From Faecalitalea cylindroides ATCC 27803 (GTDB taxonomy: Bacteria > Bacillota_I > Bacilli_A > Erysipelotrichales > Erysipelotrichaceae), in assembly GCF_000469305.1 (NCBI RefSeq), contig NZ_KI271016.1, positions 58,914-122,913 of the forward strand: DNA of 64,000 nucleotides, read 5' to 3'. Made by a program: the position numbers and the translations under genes. This document shows, piece by piece, positions 26,361 through 35,371 of this stretch. The notes below the pieces were generated by a model that saw only the letters and a program-made list of their open reading frames with translations, was not told the DNA's origin and did no database searches. The first letter of the stretch is position 1, and the number at the start of each line of letters is the position of its first letter.

Positions 26361-27032
26361 ATGGATCAAAATTTCAACAAGGTTTTCTGGGATGCTTGTG
26401 CAAATGGCGATTTTGCGATGGCAGCAAGTCAAATTAAGGCAGGAGCCGATGTAAACTATCAAAATGGAGATGGACGTACAGCTTTGATGCGAGCATCAAA
26501 AAGGGACAGAAAAGATGTGGTACAGCTGTTGATTGATAATGGAGCCGATGTTAATTTGGTGGATAATAAGGGTAAAACGGCTTTAATGGCAGCTGCCAAA
26601 AAAGGAAATAAAACAATTTGTAAAGCTTTACTTGATGCAGGAGCTGATGTGAATGCAAAAGATGATCGAGGACGTACTGCTTTGATGCGTGCTGCTTTAT
26701 TAGGGCAGGATCGTTGTGTTGAAGTATTGCTGGATGCTGGAGCAGATATCAATGCACAGGATGAAGTTGGACGTACAGCTTTGATGGAAGCTTGTATCGC
26801 TTTTAAACGTGATACTGTTTCCATGTTGTTGGAAAGAAATGCAAATGTAAATTTATTTGATAATAACGGATGTACTGCTTTGATGCGTGCTGCCTATGGA
26901 GGTTATCCAAGCCTTGTTGAAAAACTTTTATCTTATGGTGCCGATAAAGACATGGAAGATAAACAAGGAAACGTTGCACTTGATTACGTGCGTGAACATT
27001 GCCGAGCTCAATTAGAGCCGATCTTACGTTAA
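26361..27032 (+). CDS. Ankyrin-repeat protein
   Basis: 223 residues made of about six ankyrin repeats (for example DGRTALMRASKRDRKDVVQLL, then GADVNLVDNKGKTALM and so on). There is no signal peptide and no membrane segment, so it should act in the cytoplasm as a binding protein. Conserved ALM in several repeats makes the DNA internally repetitive. ATG follows GGAGGAG. The stop is 12 bp before the EF-G-like gene, which has AAGGAGG, so the two form an operon behind the leader terminator. The partner of the repeats is unknown. Confidence 0.9.
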   Translation: MDQNFNKVFWDACANGDFAMAASQIKAGADVNYQNGDGRTALMRASKRDRKDVVQLLIDNGADVNLVDNKGKTALMAAAKKGNKTICKALLDAGADVNAKDDRGRTALMRAALLGQDRCVEVLLDAGADINAQDEVGRTALMEACIAFKRDTVSMLLERNANVNLFDNNGCTALMRAAYGGYPSLVEKLLSYGADKDMEDKQGNVALDYVREHCRAQLEPILR

Positions 27033-27044
27033 GGAGGTTTTTCC

Positions 27045-29117
27045 ATGAGAGACTATTTAAGCAGTGAAGTACGTAACGTTTGCGTCATTGGACACAGCGG
27101 TGCGGGAAAAACTTCTGTATTGGAATCCATGTTATATTATACGAAAGCGACAGATCGATTTGGTAAGACTTCAGAAGGAAGTTCAATGATTGACTTTGAC
27201 GCTGAAGAAATTCGCCGTGGTATCAGTGTCTACACGTCCATCGTTCCAATTGAATGGGAAGACTGTAAAATCAATTTTATCGATACACCAGGTTATCTTG
27301 ATTTTGTTGGAGAAAAACAAGCTGGATTTGCCGTTGGTGACAGCTGTTTGATCGTAGCAAATGCAAAAGATGTATTGGAATCAGGAACTCGACTTGCTTA
27401 TAAACAAGCGATTGCCGCTAAAAAACCTACAATCTTCTTTATTAATAAACTTGATGAAGAAAACACAAGTTTCCAGGAAGCTTATGATAAACTTCATGAA
27501 GCCTTTGGTAAGAGCATCATTCCATTTGAAGTACCAATCGTAGAAAATGGAGAATGCGTTGGTTCTGTTAACATCATTCGTAATAAAGCATGGTACTATA
27601 AAGGACCTAAGGCTGATGGCGACAAACCACATCCAGTACCAGAAGATATGCAGGAAGAAGTTAATCTATATAAAGATCAGATTGCTGAAGCAGTGGCTAT
27701 GGGTGATGATGATCTTATGGAAAAATTCTTCTCTGGAGAAGAATTCACCGATGCAGAATTAACTCGTGGTGTTCGTATTGGTGTTCGCAATGGTGAAATT
27801 TGTCCGGTATATTCAGGAAGTGCAACACAGTCTATTGGTATTCAACGTTTAATGGATCTGATCGTTACATATTTCCCAACATATTCTGAAAAAGGTATGT
27901 ATACGGCGACTTCACCAAATGATGTAAAAGTGGAATTGATGACAAGTGAAAAAGAAGTCTTAACAGCGCAAGTCTTTAAGACGATCATTGACCCATTTGT
28001 AGGTCGAATCTCATATGTTAAAGTTTTAAGTGGTGTTCTATCAAGTGATTCTGTGGTTTCAAATGCAAATAATGGAAAACCAGAAAAAGTAGGTACGATT
28101 TTTATTATCAAAGGTAAACACCAAACGGCTGCTGGTAAATTATTTACAGGCGACATTGGGGCTATTCAAAAGCTTCAATATACGAAGACCAATGATACGC
28201 TGTGTGAAAAAGGAAAGCTTGTTATGGCAGATCCAATCGTATTTGATGAGCCAATGTATGGGCAGGCTGTTTTACCTAAATCAAAGAACGATGAAGATAA
28301 ACTTTCAAATGGTCTGGCAAGGCTGCAGGAAGAAGATCCTACTTTCAAAGTAATAAACAATGCAGAAACAAAAGAGACTGTCATTTATGGTATTGGTGAT
28401 CAGCATCTTGATATCATCGTTAACAAATTAAAGAACAAATATAAAACAGAAGTTACTTTATCCGATCCTAAAGTAATGTATCGCGAAACCATTACAAAAA
28501 CAGCTGTTGGAGAAGGACGTCATAAAAAACAATCTGGTGGTCATGGGCAGTTTGGTCATGTGTTTGTTGAATTTACACCAAATCCAGATGAAGAAGAAAT
28601 GGTGTTCGCAGAGAAAGTATTTGGTGGTGCAGTTCCAAAACAATATTTCCCAGCTGTTGAAAATGGACTTCGTGAATGTTGTAATGAAGGTACTTTGGCT
28701 GGCTATAAAATGGTTAATGTTAAAACGACATTGCTGGATGGAAAATACCACGATGTAGACTCGAGCGAAATGGCATTTAAATTAGCAGCTCGTTTAGCAT
28801 TTAAAGATGCTATGACGAAAGTGAAGCCAATTTTGTTAGAACCTATCATGAATGTTACTATTAAAGTACCTGATGAATACACAGGAACAGTCATTGGTGA
28901 TCTAAATAAACGCCGTGGAGCTATCATGGGTATGACACCGGATGAAGGAGATCAGATCATCGAAGCACAGGTTCCTATGTCACAAATGGCAAAATATTCT
29001 GTTGAATTAAGAAGCATGACGCAAGGTCTTGGAACATATACAATGAGCATGGATCGTTATGATCCAGTTCCAGAACCATTTGCTTCTAGAATTATTCAGG
29101 AACACAACAAAGATTAA
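27045..29117 (+). CDS. EF-G-like translational GTPase (EF-G2 type)
   Basis: 690 residues. GTPase motifs: G1 GHSGAGKT (about 17-24, unlike GHVDAGKT of true EF-G), RGISV for G2, DTPGYLDF for G3 and NKLD for G4. Domains II-V follow (III-V seen in ETITKTAVGEG and GTVIGDLNKRRG). The EF-G2 group resembles ribosomal translocase but usually differs in function; its role here is not known. Tet(M)-type protection proteins are a less likely alternative because their G1 is AGKTTL. It is the second gene of the ankyrin operon and ends with a terminator. Confidence 0.88.
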   Translation: MRDYLSSEVRNVCVIGHSGAGKTSVLESMLYYTKATDRFGKTSEGSSMIDFDAEEIRRGISVYTSIVPIEWEDCKINFIDTPGYLDFVGEKQAGFAVGDSCLIVANAKDVLESGTRLAYKQAIAAKKPTIFFINKLDEENTSFQEAYDKLHEAFGKSIIPFEVPIVENGECVGSVNIIRNKAWYYKGPKADGDKPHPVPEDMQEEVNLYKDQIAEAVAMGDDDLMEKFFSGEEFTDAELTRGVRIGVRNGEICPVYSGSATQSIGIQRLMDLIVTYFPTYSEKGMYTATSPNDVKVELMTSEKEVLTAQVFKTIIDPFVGRISYVKVLSGVLSSDSVVSNANNGKPEKVGTIFIIKGKHQTAAGKLFTGDIGAIQKLQYTKTNDTLCEKGKLVMADPIVFDEPMYGQAVLPKSKNDEDKLSNGLARLQEEDPTFKVINNAETKETVIYGIGDQHLDIIVNKLKNKYKTEVTLSDPKVMYRETITKTAVGEGRHKKQSGGHGQFGHVFVEFTPNPDEEEMVFAEKVFGGAVPKQYFPAVENGLRECCNEGTLAGYKMVNVKTTLLDGKYHDVDSSEMAFKLAARLAFKDAMTKVKPILLEPIMNVTIKVPDEYTGTVIGDLNKRRGAIMGMTPDEGDQIIEAQVPMSQMAKYSVELRSMTQGLGTYTMSMDRYDPVPEPFASRIIQEHNKD

Positions 29118-29120
29118 GCA

Positions 29121-29147
29121 AAAAAAGGCATCTAATGATGCCTTTTA
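29121..29147 (+). terminator. Rho-independent terminator of the EF-G-like operon
   Basis: AAAAGGCATC, loop TAAT, GATGCCTTTT. Confidence 0.85.
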
Positions 29148-29149
29148 CT

Positions 29150-29177
29150 TTGGAAAAAACATTTTTTAGATTATAAT
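29150..29177 (+). promoter_or_regulatory. Promoter of the ABC exporter gene at 29201
   Basis: TTGGAA (29150-29155), 16-bp spacer, TATAAT (29172-29177). Confidence 0.65.
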
Positions 29178-29200
29178 AGTCTTCGTTTGGAGGATTTGAT

Positions 29201-30937
29201 ATGAAGTTGTTTAAGCATTTTTTACAATATTATAAACCTTATAAAACTGTTTTTTTTCTAGACTTGTTATGTGCTTCGATCATTTCGATCGTTGATCTTG
29301 CATTTCCTTTGATCTTGAATTTTTGTACAGACAATCTGTTTATGCAGAGTCATTCTACAATTCTTTCAACTCTTGGTATTTTGGCAATTGCCTTATTGGC
29401 GTTATATCTTTTACGCTCTGTTTGTCGTTATTATGTTTCAGCGCAGGGGCATATCATGGGAGCCAACATGGAAAAAGATATGCGAAAAGATTTGTTTGAT
29501 CAATATCAAAGATTATCTTTTTCTTATTATGATCGTCATAATACGGGTGTAATGATGTCAAGGGTCGTATCCGATTTGTTTGATATTAGTGAGTTTGCGC
29601 ATCATGGCCCTGAAAATCTATTTATCTCTCTTGTAAAGATCTTTGGTTCCTTTATCATTCTTTATATTATCTATTGGCCATTGGCACTTTTATTGTCAAT
29701 CGTAACATTCATTATGTTAGTCTTCAGTTACCGACAAAATAAAAGCATGCAGAAAGTGTTTATGGATAATCGAAGAAAGATCGGTGATGTGAATGCCCGC
29801 TTACAAGATTCATTATCAGGTATTCGTGTTGTTCAATCTTTTACCAATGAAGATCTTGAAAAAGAGAAGTTTGCTCAGTCCAATGATGCTTTTTTAGCTT
29901 CGAAAAAAAGCAATTATTATGTAATGGGCACCTATCATTCTACAAATAATTTTTTTCAGGGATTGCTATATATAACAGTGATTATTGGCGGCGGATATTT
30001 CATTGCGACAAGTGATCTGAGTCCTATTACTTTAGCTACATTTGCTCTTTACATCAATATCTTTATTGCACCGATTGAAGTGTTGATCGAATTCACCGAG
30101 ATGTTCCAAAAAGGATTGTCTGGCTTTAAACGTTTTGAAGAGGTAATGAAAGAAGTGCCGGATATTCAAGATAAAGAAGGAGCTAGAGATTTACATGATG
30201 TTAAAGGGGATATCTGTTTTGACCATGTAAGCTTTTCTTACAATCAAGATGAAAATGTCTTAAACGATGTAAATCTTACGATACCTGCCGGCAAAAAGGT
30301 AGCTCTAGTTGGACCAAGTGGTTCTGGAAAGACCACGCTATGTTCTTTGGTCTCTCGATTTTATGATGTCAAAGGTGGAAAGATTACTTTAGATGGTGTG
30401 GATATTCGAGAATATAAAGTTAAATCTTTGCGTCAATGTATTGGACTGGTTCAACAGGATGTTTATCTGTTTACTGGAACTATTGAAGAAAATATTGCCT
30501 ATGGTAAGTTAAACGCTACACATGAAGAAATTGTCGAAGCTGCCAAAAAAGCAAATATCCACGATTTTATCATGTCCTTGCCAGAAGGGTATGATACTTT
30601 TGTAGGGGAAAGAGGAACACGTCTATCGGGTGGACAGAAACAAAGAATTTCAATTGCACGTGTTTTCTTAAAAGATCCAAAGATCTTAATCTTGGATGAG
30701 GCTACGAGTGCTTTGGATAACGAAAGTGAACGTATCATTCAAAAAAGCTTGGAAGAATTATCTAAAAATCGTACTTGTATCACAATTGCTCATCGTCTTT
30801 CTACGATTCGAAATTCGAATGAAATTGTAGTATTGGATTCAAATGGTCTTCATGAAAGAGGTACACATGAGGAATTGATGGAATTAAATGGTACATATGC
30901 ACGATATTACCAATTACAATTTGAAGGTCTGCATTGA
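29201..30937 (+). CDS. ABC exporter, fused permease and ATPase
   Basis: 578 residues. Six membrane segments at about 15-290 and an ATPase domain at about 335-570. Walker A GPSGSGKTTL, signature RLSGGQKQR, Walker B ILILDEATSALD with a catalytic Glu, and switch IAHRLST are all intact, so it should act as a homodimer with two working sites. Substrate unknown; related exporters move lipids, drugs or peptides. Single gene with its own promoter and terminator. Confidence 0.9.
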   Translation: MKLFKHFLQYYKPYKTVFFLDLLCASIISIVDLAFPLILNFCTDNLFMQSHSTILSTLGILAIALLALYLLRSVCRYYVSAQGHIMGANMEKDMRKDLFDQYQRLSFSYYDRHNTGVMMSRVVSDLFDISEFAHHGPENLFISLVKIFGSFIILYIIYWPLALLLSIVTFIMLVFSYRQNKSMQKVFMDNRRKIGDVNARLQDSLSGIRVVQSFTNEDLEKEKFAQSNDAFLASKKSNYYVMGTYHSTNNFFQGLLYITVIIGGGYFIATSDLSPITLATFALYINIFIAPIEVLIEFTEMFQKGLSGFKRFEEVMKEVPDIQDKEGARDLHDVKGDICFDHVSFSYNQDENVLNDVNLTIPAGKKVALVGPSGSGKTTLCSLVSRFYDVKGGKITLDGVDIREYKVKSLRQCIGLVQQDVYLFTGTIEENIAYGKLNATHEEIVEAAKKANIHDFIMSLPEGYDTFVGERGTRLSGGQKQRISIARVFLKDPKILILDEATSALDNESERIIQKSLEELSKNRTCITIAHRLSTIRNSNEIVVLDSNGLHERGTHEELMELNGTYARYYQLQFEGLH

Positions 30938-30952
30938 TATGTAGACCTTTTT
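30924..30952 (+). terminator. Terminator of the ABC exporter at 29201
   Basis: AAGGTCTGC, loop of 8, GTAGACCTT (one G-U), then TTTTT. It overlaps the stop codon and the -35 of the next promoter. Confidence 0.8.
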
Positions 30953-30962
30953 GTGCTATAAT
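30934..30962 (+). promoter_or_regulatory. Promoter of the ECF component gene
   Basis: TTGATA (30934-30939), 17-bp spacer, TATAAT (30957-30962) with TGC before it, an extended -10. Very close to consensus. Confidence 0.8.
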
Positions 30963-30968
30963 CGTTTC

Positions 30969-31070
30969 GATGCTTGAGTAGATACAGAACGAGAGTCTGT
31001 AATCGAAGTTAGTGAGCATTCATTCTTTGTTTTATACATCGTATTCGTTTAAGAAACGAGAGTAGGAGGA
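30969..31070 (+). ncRNA. Structured 5' leader of the ECF component gene, unknown class
   Basis: From the predicted start, ATGCT (30970-30974) can pair with AGCAT (31015-31019), enclosing a smaller hairpin ACAGA/TCTGT with loop ACGAGAG. A second hairpin, TCGTTT/AAACGA (31045-31050 and 31054-31059), stands just upstream of the AGGAGGA ribosome site, and the word ACGAGAGT recurs near both. This resembles a riboswitch, but I recognise no known class (it does not match the tetrahydrofolate, preQ1, TPP or FMN consensus). Ligand would presumably be the transported vitamin. Confidence 0.4.
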
Positions 31071-31079
31071 AAATTGAAT

Positions 31080-31700
31080 ATGTCTAAAACAACCAATCAG
31101 ATTCGTAATCTAACGATGATGGCCTTGTTTGTAGCAATTGAGATCATCTTGTTAGTAACGCCTTTTGGGTATCTACGCATCGGTCCCTTAAGTGCGACTT
31201 TAATGCATGTTCCTGTTATTGTGTGTGCTTGTGTCATGTCAACAAAATTTGGTGCTTTTTTGGGACTTGTATTTGGTATTACCAGTGTAATTAACGCAAC
31301 AATGGCGCCTACGATCACAAGTTTTGCGTTTAGTCCATTTATTGAAATCGGTGGATTTCAAGGTGGTTTTCAAAGCTTGATTGTTGCGATTGTTCCAAGA
31401 ATTCTATTGGGAGTCATTGCAGGTTATCTATATCGATTTCTGTTAAAGAAAAGTTTTTCCAAAACAAAAAGTGCAGCAATCAGTGCCGGTGTTGCCACAT
31501 GCTTGCATACGATCATGGTTTTAGGGTTGATTATATTATTTTATGCTGTGCCATATGCTGAAGCAATTGGGGTTGCTAATTCAGCATTGATGGCTTATAT
31601 GGGTACAGTTTTACTTACAAATATGATTCCGGAAATCGTAGTAGCTGTGCTTATCAATATTGCTTTGGTTAAAGCTCTGGCTCCGGTTTTAAATAAATAG
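31080..31700 (+). CDS. ECF transporter substrate-binding (S) component
   Basis: 206 residues, six predicted membrane helices and the pattern of the ECF S-component family (DUF3816-like: YLRIGPLSATLMHVPVIVCA, then FGITSVINATMAP). With a shared EcfA-EcfT module encoded elsewhere it would import a vitamin or related compound. The substrate cannot be read from sequence; FolT, PdxU or PanT-type are candidates. ATG 31080 follows AGGAGGA with a 9-base spacing. The leader in front may be regulatory. Confidence 0.82.
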   Translation: MSKTTNQIRNLTMMALFVAIEIILLVTPFGYLRIGPLSATLMHVPVIVCACVMSTKFGAFLGLVFGITSVINATMAPTITSFAFSPFIEIGGFQGGFQSLIVAIVPRILLGVIAGYLYRFLLKKSFSKTKSAAISAGVATCLHTIMVLGLIILFYAVPYAEAIGVANSALMAYMGTVLLTNMIPEIVVAVLINIALVKALAPVLNK

Positions 31701-31730
31701 TGAATGGTCAAATGATCTTTCACTTTTTTT
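31699..31730 (+). terminator. Terminator of the ECF component gene
   Basis: AGTGAATGGTC, loop AAAT, GATCTTTCACT (one mismatch), then seven T. Confidence 0.85.
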
Positions 31731-31779
31731 ATATCATCTTAATCACTTTTTATGTAGAATAGATACAAGAGGTGGATAT

Positions 31780-33480
31780 ATGAAGAAGTTTCATTTTTTT
31801 AAAAAGAACAATTACAGTACAAATACACAAGTATTTCATTATGATAAGAAAAATATGATCAAGTGCATTGTATTCTGGGTTTTGCTTGTTGCGATTGCGT
31901 GGTATATCATGACCCCGTCTATTGCAATCAATGGCCCTGGTTTAATTTTCTGGTCGATTGCGATCATTGTTTTATTAAAGATGATATCCATAATGTTTTC
32001 AAACAAGAATGGATTATATTCTTTGAACGAAATCTTATTTAAAGGATATGCACATACGTCAATTATTTCTAAGGCTCTATTTTATCTTTCAAATCTTTTA
32101 GCTACAGCAACAGTTATTTGGATCTTTGTTTCACCAATTGTATTTAGTCCTGTGTTTAATGCGCAGTCATATGCAAATCGAATCGAGATTGAAAATGTCG
32201 ATTTTTCAACAGTCAATGAAGTGGATTTCACAAAGACGCCTATTATTGATCGAGAATCGACAATTGTCTTAGGCGACAGGGTCATGGGAGAAATGCCTGA
32301 ACTTGTTTCACAATTTGAAGTGAGTACTGAATATACACAGATATCTTACAAAGATAGCGTATATCGTGTTACACCTTTAGAATATGCGGATTTTATCAAG
32401 TATTTTGGGAATCGAAATGAAGGAATACCTGCATATATCTTGGTCAATTCAGTGACAGGTGAAGCCGAATTGGTGAAATTGAAAGATTTAGGTTTAGACG
32501 GAATGAAATACGTTCCGTCAGGTCATTTTAATGAAAACTTGCATAGGCAATTACAGATGCAATATCCTAACTTGATGTTTGGTTCCCCTTCATTCGAAAT
32601 TGATGATGAAGGACATCCATGGTATGTTTGTACAACGTATTCTTATACAGGATATCAAACACGACAAAAGGTTAGCGGTGTTGTATTGTTTGATCCAATC
32701 ACAGCAAATTCAATAAAATATGATGATGTTTTAGATGCACCTAAATGGGTGGATCGTATTTATCCCGAAAGTCTGGTTATTGAAGAAGTCGATAATAATG
32801 GATCTTTACAGTCCGGATTTATCAATTCAATTTTTGGACAAAAAAATGTTACAGTTACCAGCGATGGTTATAACTATCTAGAACAAGATGGCGATATCTA
32901 TATCTATTCAGGTATTACATCCGCCAATGAAGATGCTTCCAATTTAGGATTTGTATTAATTAATTTAAGAACGCATGATGCGATGAAAATTTCCAGTGCT
33001 GGAGCTAATGAATCCAGTGCAATGAACTCTGCAGAAGGGGAAGTACGTAATTATGGCTATACTTCAACATTCCCGCTACTAGTAAATGTAAATGGGGATC
33101 CTGTATATATGATGGCTTTAAAGGATGATAATGGATTGATTAAGATGTATGCCATGGTGGATGCAACGGACTATCAAAAAGTTGCCACGATTGAATCAGA
33201 TGAAGGCTTTGAAACATTGAAGAAGAAATTTGTTTCTACTTCTGGAGGTTCAAGTTCTGCACAAGATCTAAAAGAAAAGGATATCACCATAGCCAGTGTA
33301 CAGATATTGGATGTGGATGGAACAAGCAAATGTTTTATTACGGATACAGAAAACAAGAAGTATAAATGTACATTAACTTCTAAAAATGAAGATGTTCTGG
33401 CTTTTTTGAAGGCTGGAGATACAATTTCTATAACATATGAAGAATTAGAAGATGTAAGTGTTATCAATACAGTTAAGTAG
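31780..33480 (+). CDS. Membrane protein with large extracytoplasmic domain, unknown
   Basis: 566 residues. Three predicted membrane helices (about 27-44, 54-73, 99-123) are followed by about 430 residues, presumably outside the membrane, with no recognised catalytic motif; the end (about 490-560) is beta-rich. A Ser-rich linker lies at about 487-494. I do not recognise the family. ATG follows AGGTGG. It lies alone between two other genes, and its neighbour is ptsI, but no sequence evidence ties the two. Confidence 0.75.
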   Translation: MKKFHFFKKNNYSTNTQVFHYDKKNMIKCIVFWVLLVAIAWYIMTPSIAINGPGLIFWSIAIIVLLKMISIMFSNKNGLYSLNEILFKGYAHTSIISKALFYLSNLLATATVIWIFVSPIVFSPVFNAQSYANRIEIENVDFSTVNEVDFTKTPIIDRESTIVLGDRVMGEMPELVSQFEVSTEYTQISYKDSVYRVTPLEYADFIKYFGNRNEGIPAYILVNSVTGEAELVKLKDLGLDGMKYVPSGHFNENLHRQLQMQYPNLMFGSPSFEIDDEGHPWYVCTTYSYTGYQTRQKVSGVVLFDPITANSIKYDDVLDAPKWVDRIYPESLVIEEVDNNGSLQSGFINSIFGQKNVTVTSDGYNYLEQDGDIYIYSGITSANEDASNLGFVLINLRTHDAMKISSAGANESSAMNSAEGEVRNYGYTSTFPLLVNVNGDPVYMMALKDDNGLIKMYAMVDATDYQKVATIESDEGFETLKKKFVSTSGGSSSAQDLKEKDITIASVQILDVDGTSKCFITDTENKKYKCTLTSKNEDVLAFLKAGDTISITYEELEDVSVINTVK

Positions 33481-33525
33481 TGTAATTAATTGCAATTTGA
33501 TCTCTGTTTTAAGCTTTCGTTTTTG

Positions 33526-33554
33526 TTGATATCGATATCAAAAAGTGTTAAAAT
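33526..33554 (+). promoter_or_regulatory. Promoter of ptsI with overlapping palindrome
   Basis: TTGATA (33526-33531), 17-bp spacer, TAAAAT (33549-33554). A 16-bp perfect palindrome TTGATATCGATATCAA (33526-33541) covers the -35 box and could be an operator for an unknown regulator. Confidence 0.65.
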
Positions 33555-33607
33555 TCTAATGATTGAAAGCGTATAAATTACGCATATAGTTTTAGGAGGA
33601 ATATATC

Positions 33608-35311
33608 ATGTTAAAAGGTATTGCGGCAAGTGCTGGTGTTTCAGTAGCAAAAGTTTATAAACTGGAAACTCCAACTGTTGTCATTGAAAAAAAATCCGGT
33701 GTACCTGCTGAAGAAATTGAAAAATTTGATGCAGCATTAGCTAAAACAGTTAAAGACATCGAAGGTGTTAAAGAAAGAGCAGCAAAACGTTTAAAAGAAG
33801 AAGAACTTGCAGTTTTTGATGCCCATTTAATGATGGCAAATGACCCTGAACTTGCAAGCCAGATCAAAGCAATGATCGAAGCAGAATCTTGCAACGCTGA
33901 ATATGCAACTGATACTGTAGCAAATTCTATGGTTGCAATGTTCGAAAGTATGGATAATGACTATTTCCGTGAAAGAGCTGCCGATGTTAAGGACGTTACT
34001 TTCCGTTTAAAATGTAATCTATTAGGATTAACAATTCCTGATTTAACCGCAATTGATGAAAATTCTATCATCGTTGCTCACGACCTTACTCCAAGTGATA
34101 CAGCACAGTTAAATGAATATGTAAAAGGTTTTGCAACTGAAATTGGTGGAAAAACAAGTCACTCAGCTATTATGGCCAACAGTCTTGAAATTCCAGCTGT
34201 TGTAGGATGCCCAGGTGTTGTTGATGCATGTAAGACAGGAGATGTAATGGCTCTTGATGCATTATCTGGTGAAGTGGTTGTAAACCCAGATGAAGATACA
34301 GTAAAAGCTTATCAGGCAAAAGCTGAAGCTTACGCAAAAGAAAAAGAAGAACTAAAAGTATTAGTTAATGAAAAATCCGTTACAAAAGATGGTCATGAAG
34401 TTGAATTAGCTGGAAATATCGGTGGATTTAAAGATGTTGAAGGTGTATTGAAGAACGGCGGAGAAGGTGTTGGATTATTCCGTACTGAATTCTTATACAT
34501 GGATTCTGATCACTTCCCAACAGAAGATGAACAGTTTGAAGCTTACAAACAAGTTCTTGAAGGAATGAAAGGTAAGAAAGTTGTTGTAAGAACATTGGAT
34601 ATCGGTGGAGACAAACATCTTGATTACTATGAGTTCCCTAAAGAAATGAATCCATTCTTAGGATATCGTGCTATCCGTCTATGCCTTAAAGAAACAGATA
34701 TTTTCCGTACACAGTTACGTGCATTGTGCCGTGCATCTGTTTATGGTAAACTTTGCATCATGTTCCCAATGATCGCAACTGTTAAAGAATTCTGTGATGC
34801 AAAAGCTATCTATGAAGATGTTAAAGCTGAATTAATCGCAGAAGGTGTAGCTGTAGCCGATAATATCGAAGTAGGTATGATGGTTGAAATTCCTGCAGCT
34901 GCTGTACTAGCTGATCAGTTTGCTAAATACGCAGACTTCTTCTCAATTGGAACAAATGACTTGATCCAGTATTCTATGGCTGCTGACAGAATGAGTGAGC
35001 ATGTATCTTACTTGTATCAGCCATACAATCCAAGTGTATTACGCTTGATTGCCAACACGATCAAAGGAGCTCATTCTCAAGGTAAATGGGCTGGTATGTG
35101 TGGAGCTATGGCCGGAGAACCAAATGCTGTACCAATTCTATTAGGTCTTGGTCTTGATGAATTCTCTATGAGCGCTACACAGATTTTGAAAGCACGTAAG
35201 GTTGTTAAATCATTAAGTTATGCTGAAATGCAGGAACTTGCTCAAGAATGTTTAAATAAAGAAACAATGGAAGAAGTTCTTGAATACGTTACTTCAAAAG
35301 TTGGTGAATAA
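33608..35311 (+). CDS. ptsI: Phosphoenolpyruvate-protein phosphotransferase (PTS enzyme I)
   Basis: 567 residues, full length. The phosphorylated His is H185 in [13 protein letters not shown]. The PEP-binding C-terminal domain has [27 protein letters not shown] and the Cys in [10 protein letters not shown]. It takes phosphate from PEP and passes it to HPr for sugar uptake. ptsH is not next to it. It stands alone, with a strong promoter and terminator. Confidence 0.97.
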   Translation: MLKGIAASAGVSVAKVYKLETPTVVIEKKSGVPAEEIEKFDAALAKTVKDIEGVKERAAKRLKEEELAVFDAHLMMANDPELASQIKAMIEAESCNAEYATDTVANSMVAMFESMDNDYFRERAADVKDVTFRLKCNLLGLTIPDLTAIDENSIIVAHDLTPSDTAQLNEYVKGFATEIGGKTSHSAIMANSLEIPAVVGCPGVVDACKTGDVMALDALSGEVVVNPDEDTVKAYQAKAEAYAKEKEELKVLVNEKSVTKDGHEVELAGNIGGFKDVEGVLKNGGEGVGLFRTEFLYMDSDHFPTEDEQFEAYKQVLEGMKGKKVVVRTLDIGGDKHLDYYEFPKEMNPFLGYRAIRLCLKETDIFRTQLRALCRASVYGKLCIMFPMIATVKEFCDAKAIYEDVKAELIAEGVAVADNIEVGMMVEIPAAAVLADQFAKYADFFSIGTNDLIQYSMAADRMSEHVSYLYQPYNPSVLRLIANTIKGAHSQGKWAGMCGAMAGEPNAVPILLGLGLDEFSMSATQILKARKVVKSLSYAEMQELAQECLNKETMEEVLEYVTSKVGE

Positions 35312-35324
35312 AGGTTAATAAGCT

Positions 35325-35354
35325 GGGTCCTATATAGGACCCTCCTTTTTTTTG
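35325..35354 (+). terminator. Rho-independent terminator of ptsI
   Basis: GGGTCC, loop TATATA, GGACCC, then TCC and nine T. Confidence 0.9.
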
Positions 35355-35371
35355 AATGTTAAGGAGTTTTT

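Noticed and set aside
26248..26454. 68-codon frame across the leader and ankyrin start
   Set aside because: It overlaps the ankyrin gene in another frame and has no ribosome site of its own; the 18-codon leader in another frame is better supported.
27045..29117. Tetracycline ribosomal protection protein identity
   Set aside because: The G1 motif is GHSGAGKT and the overall pattern fits EF-G2; no tet-type neighbours are seen.
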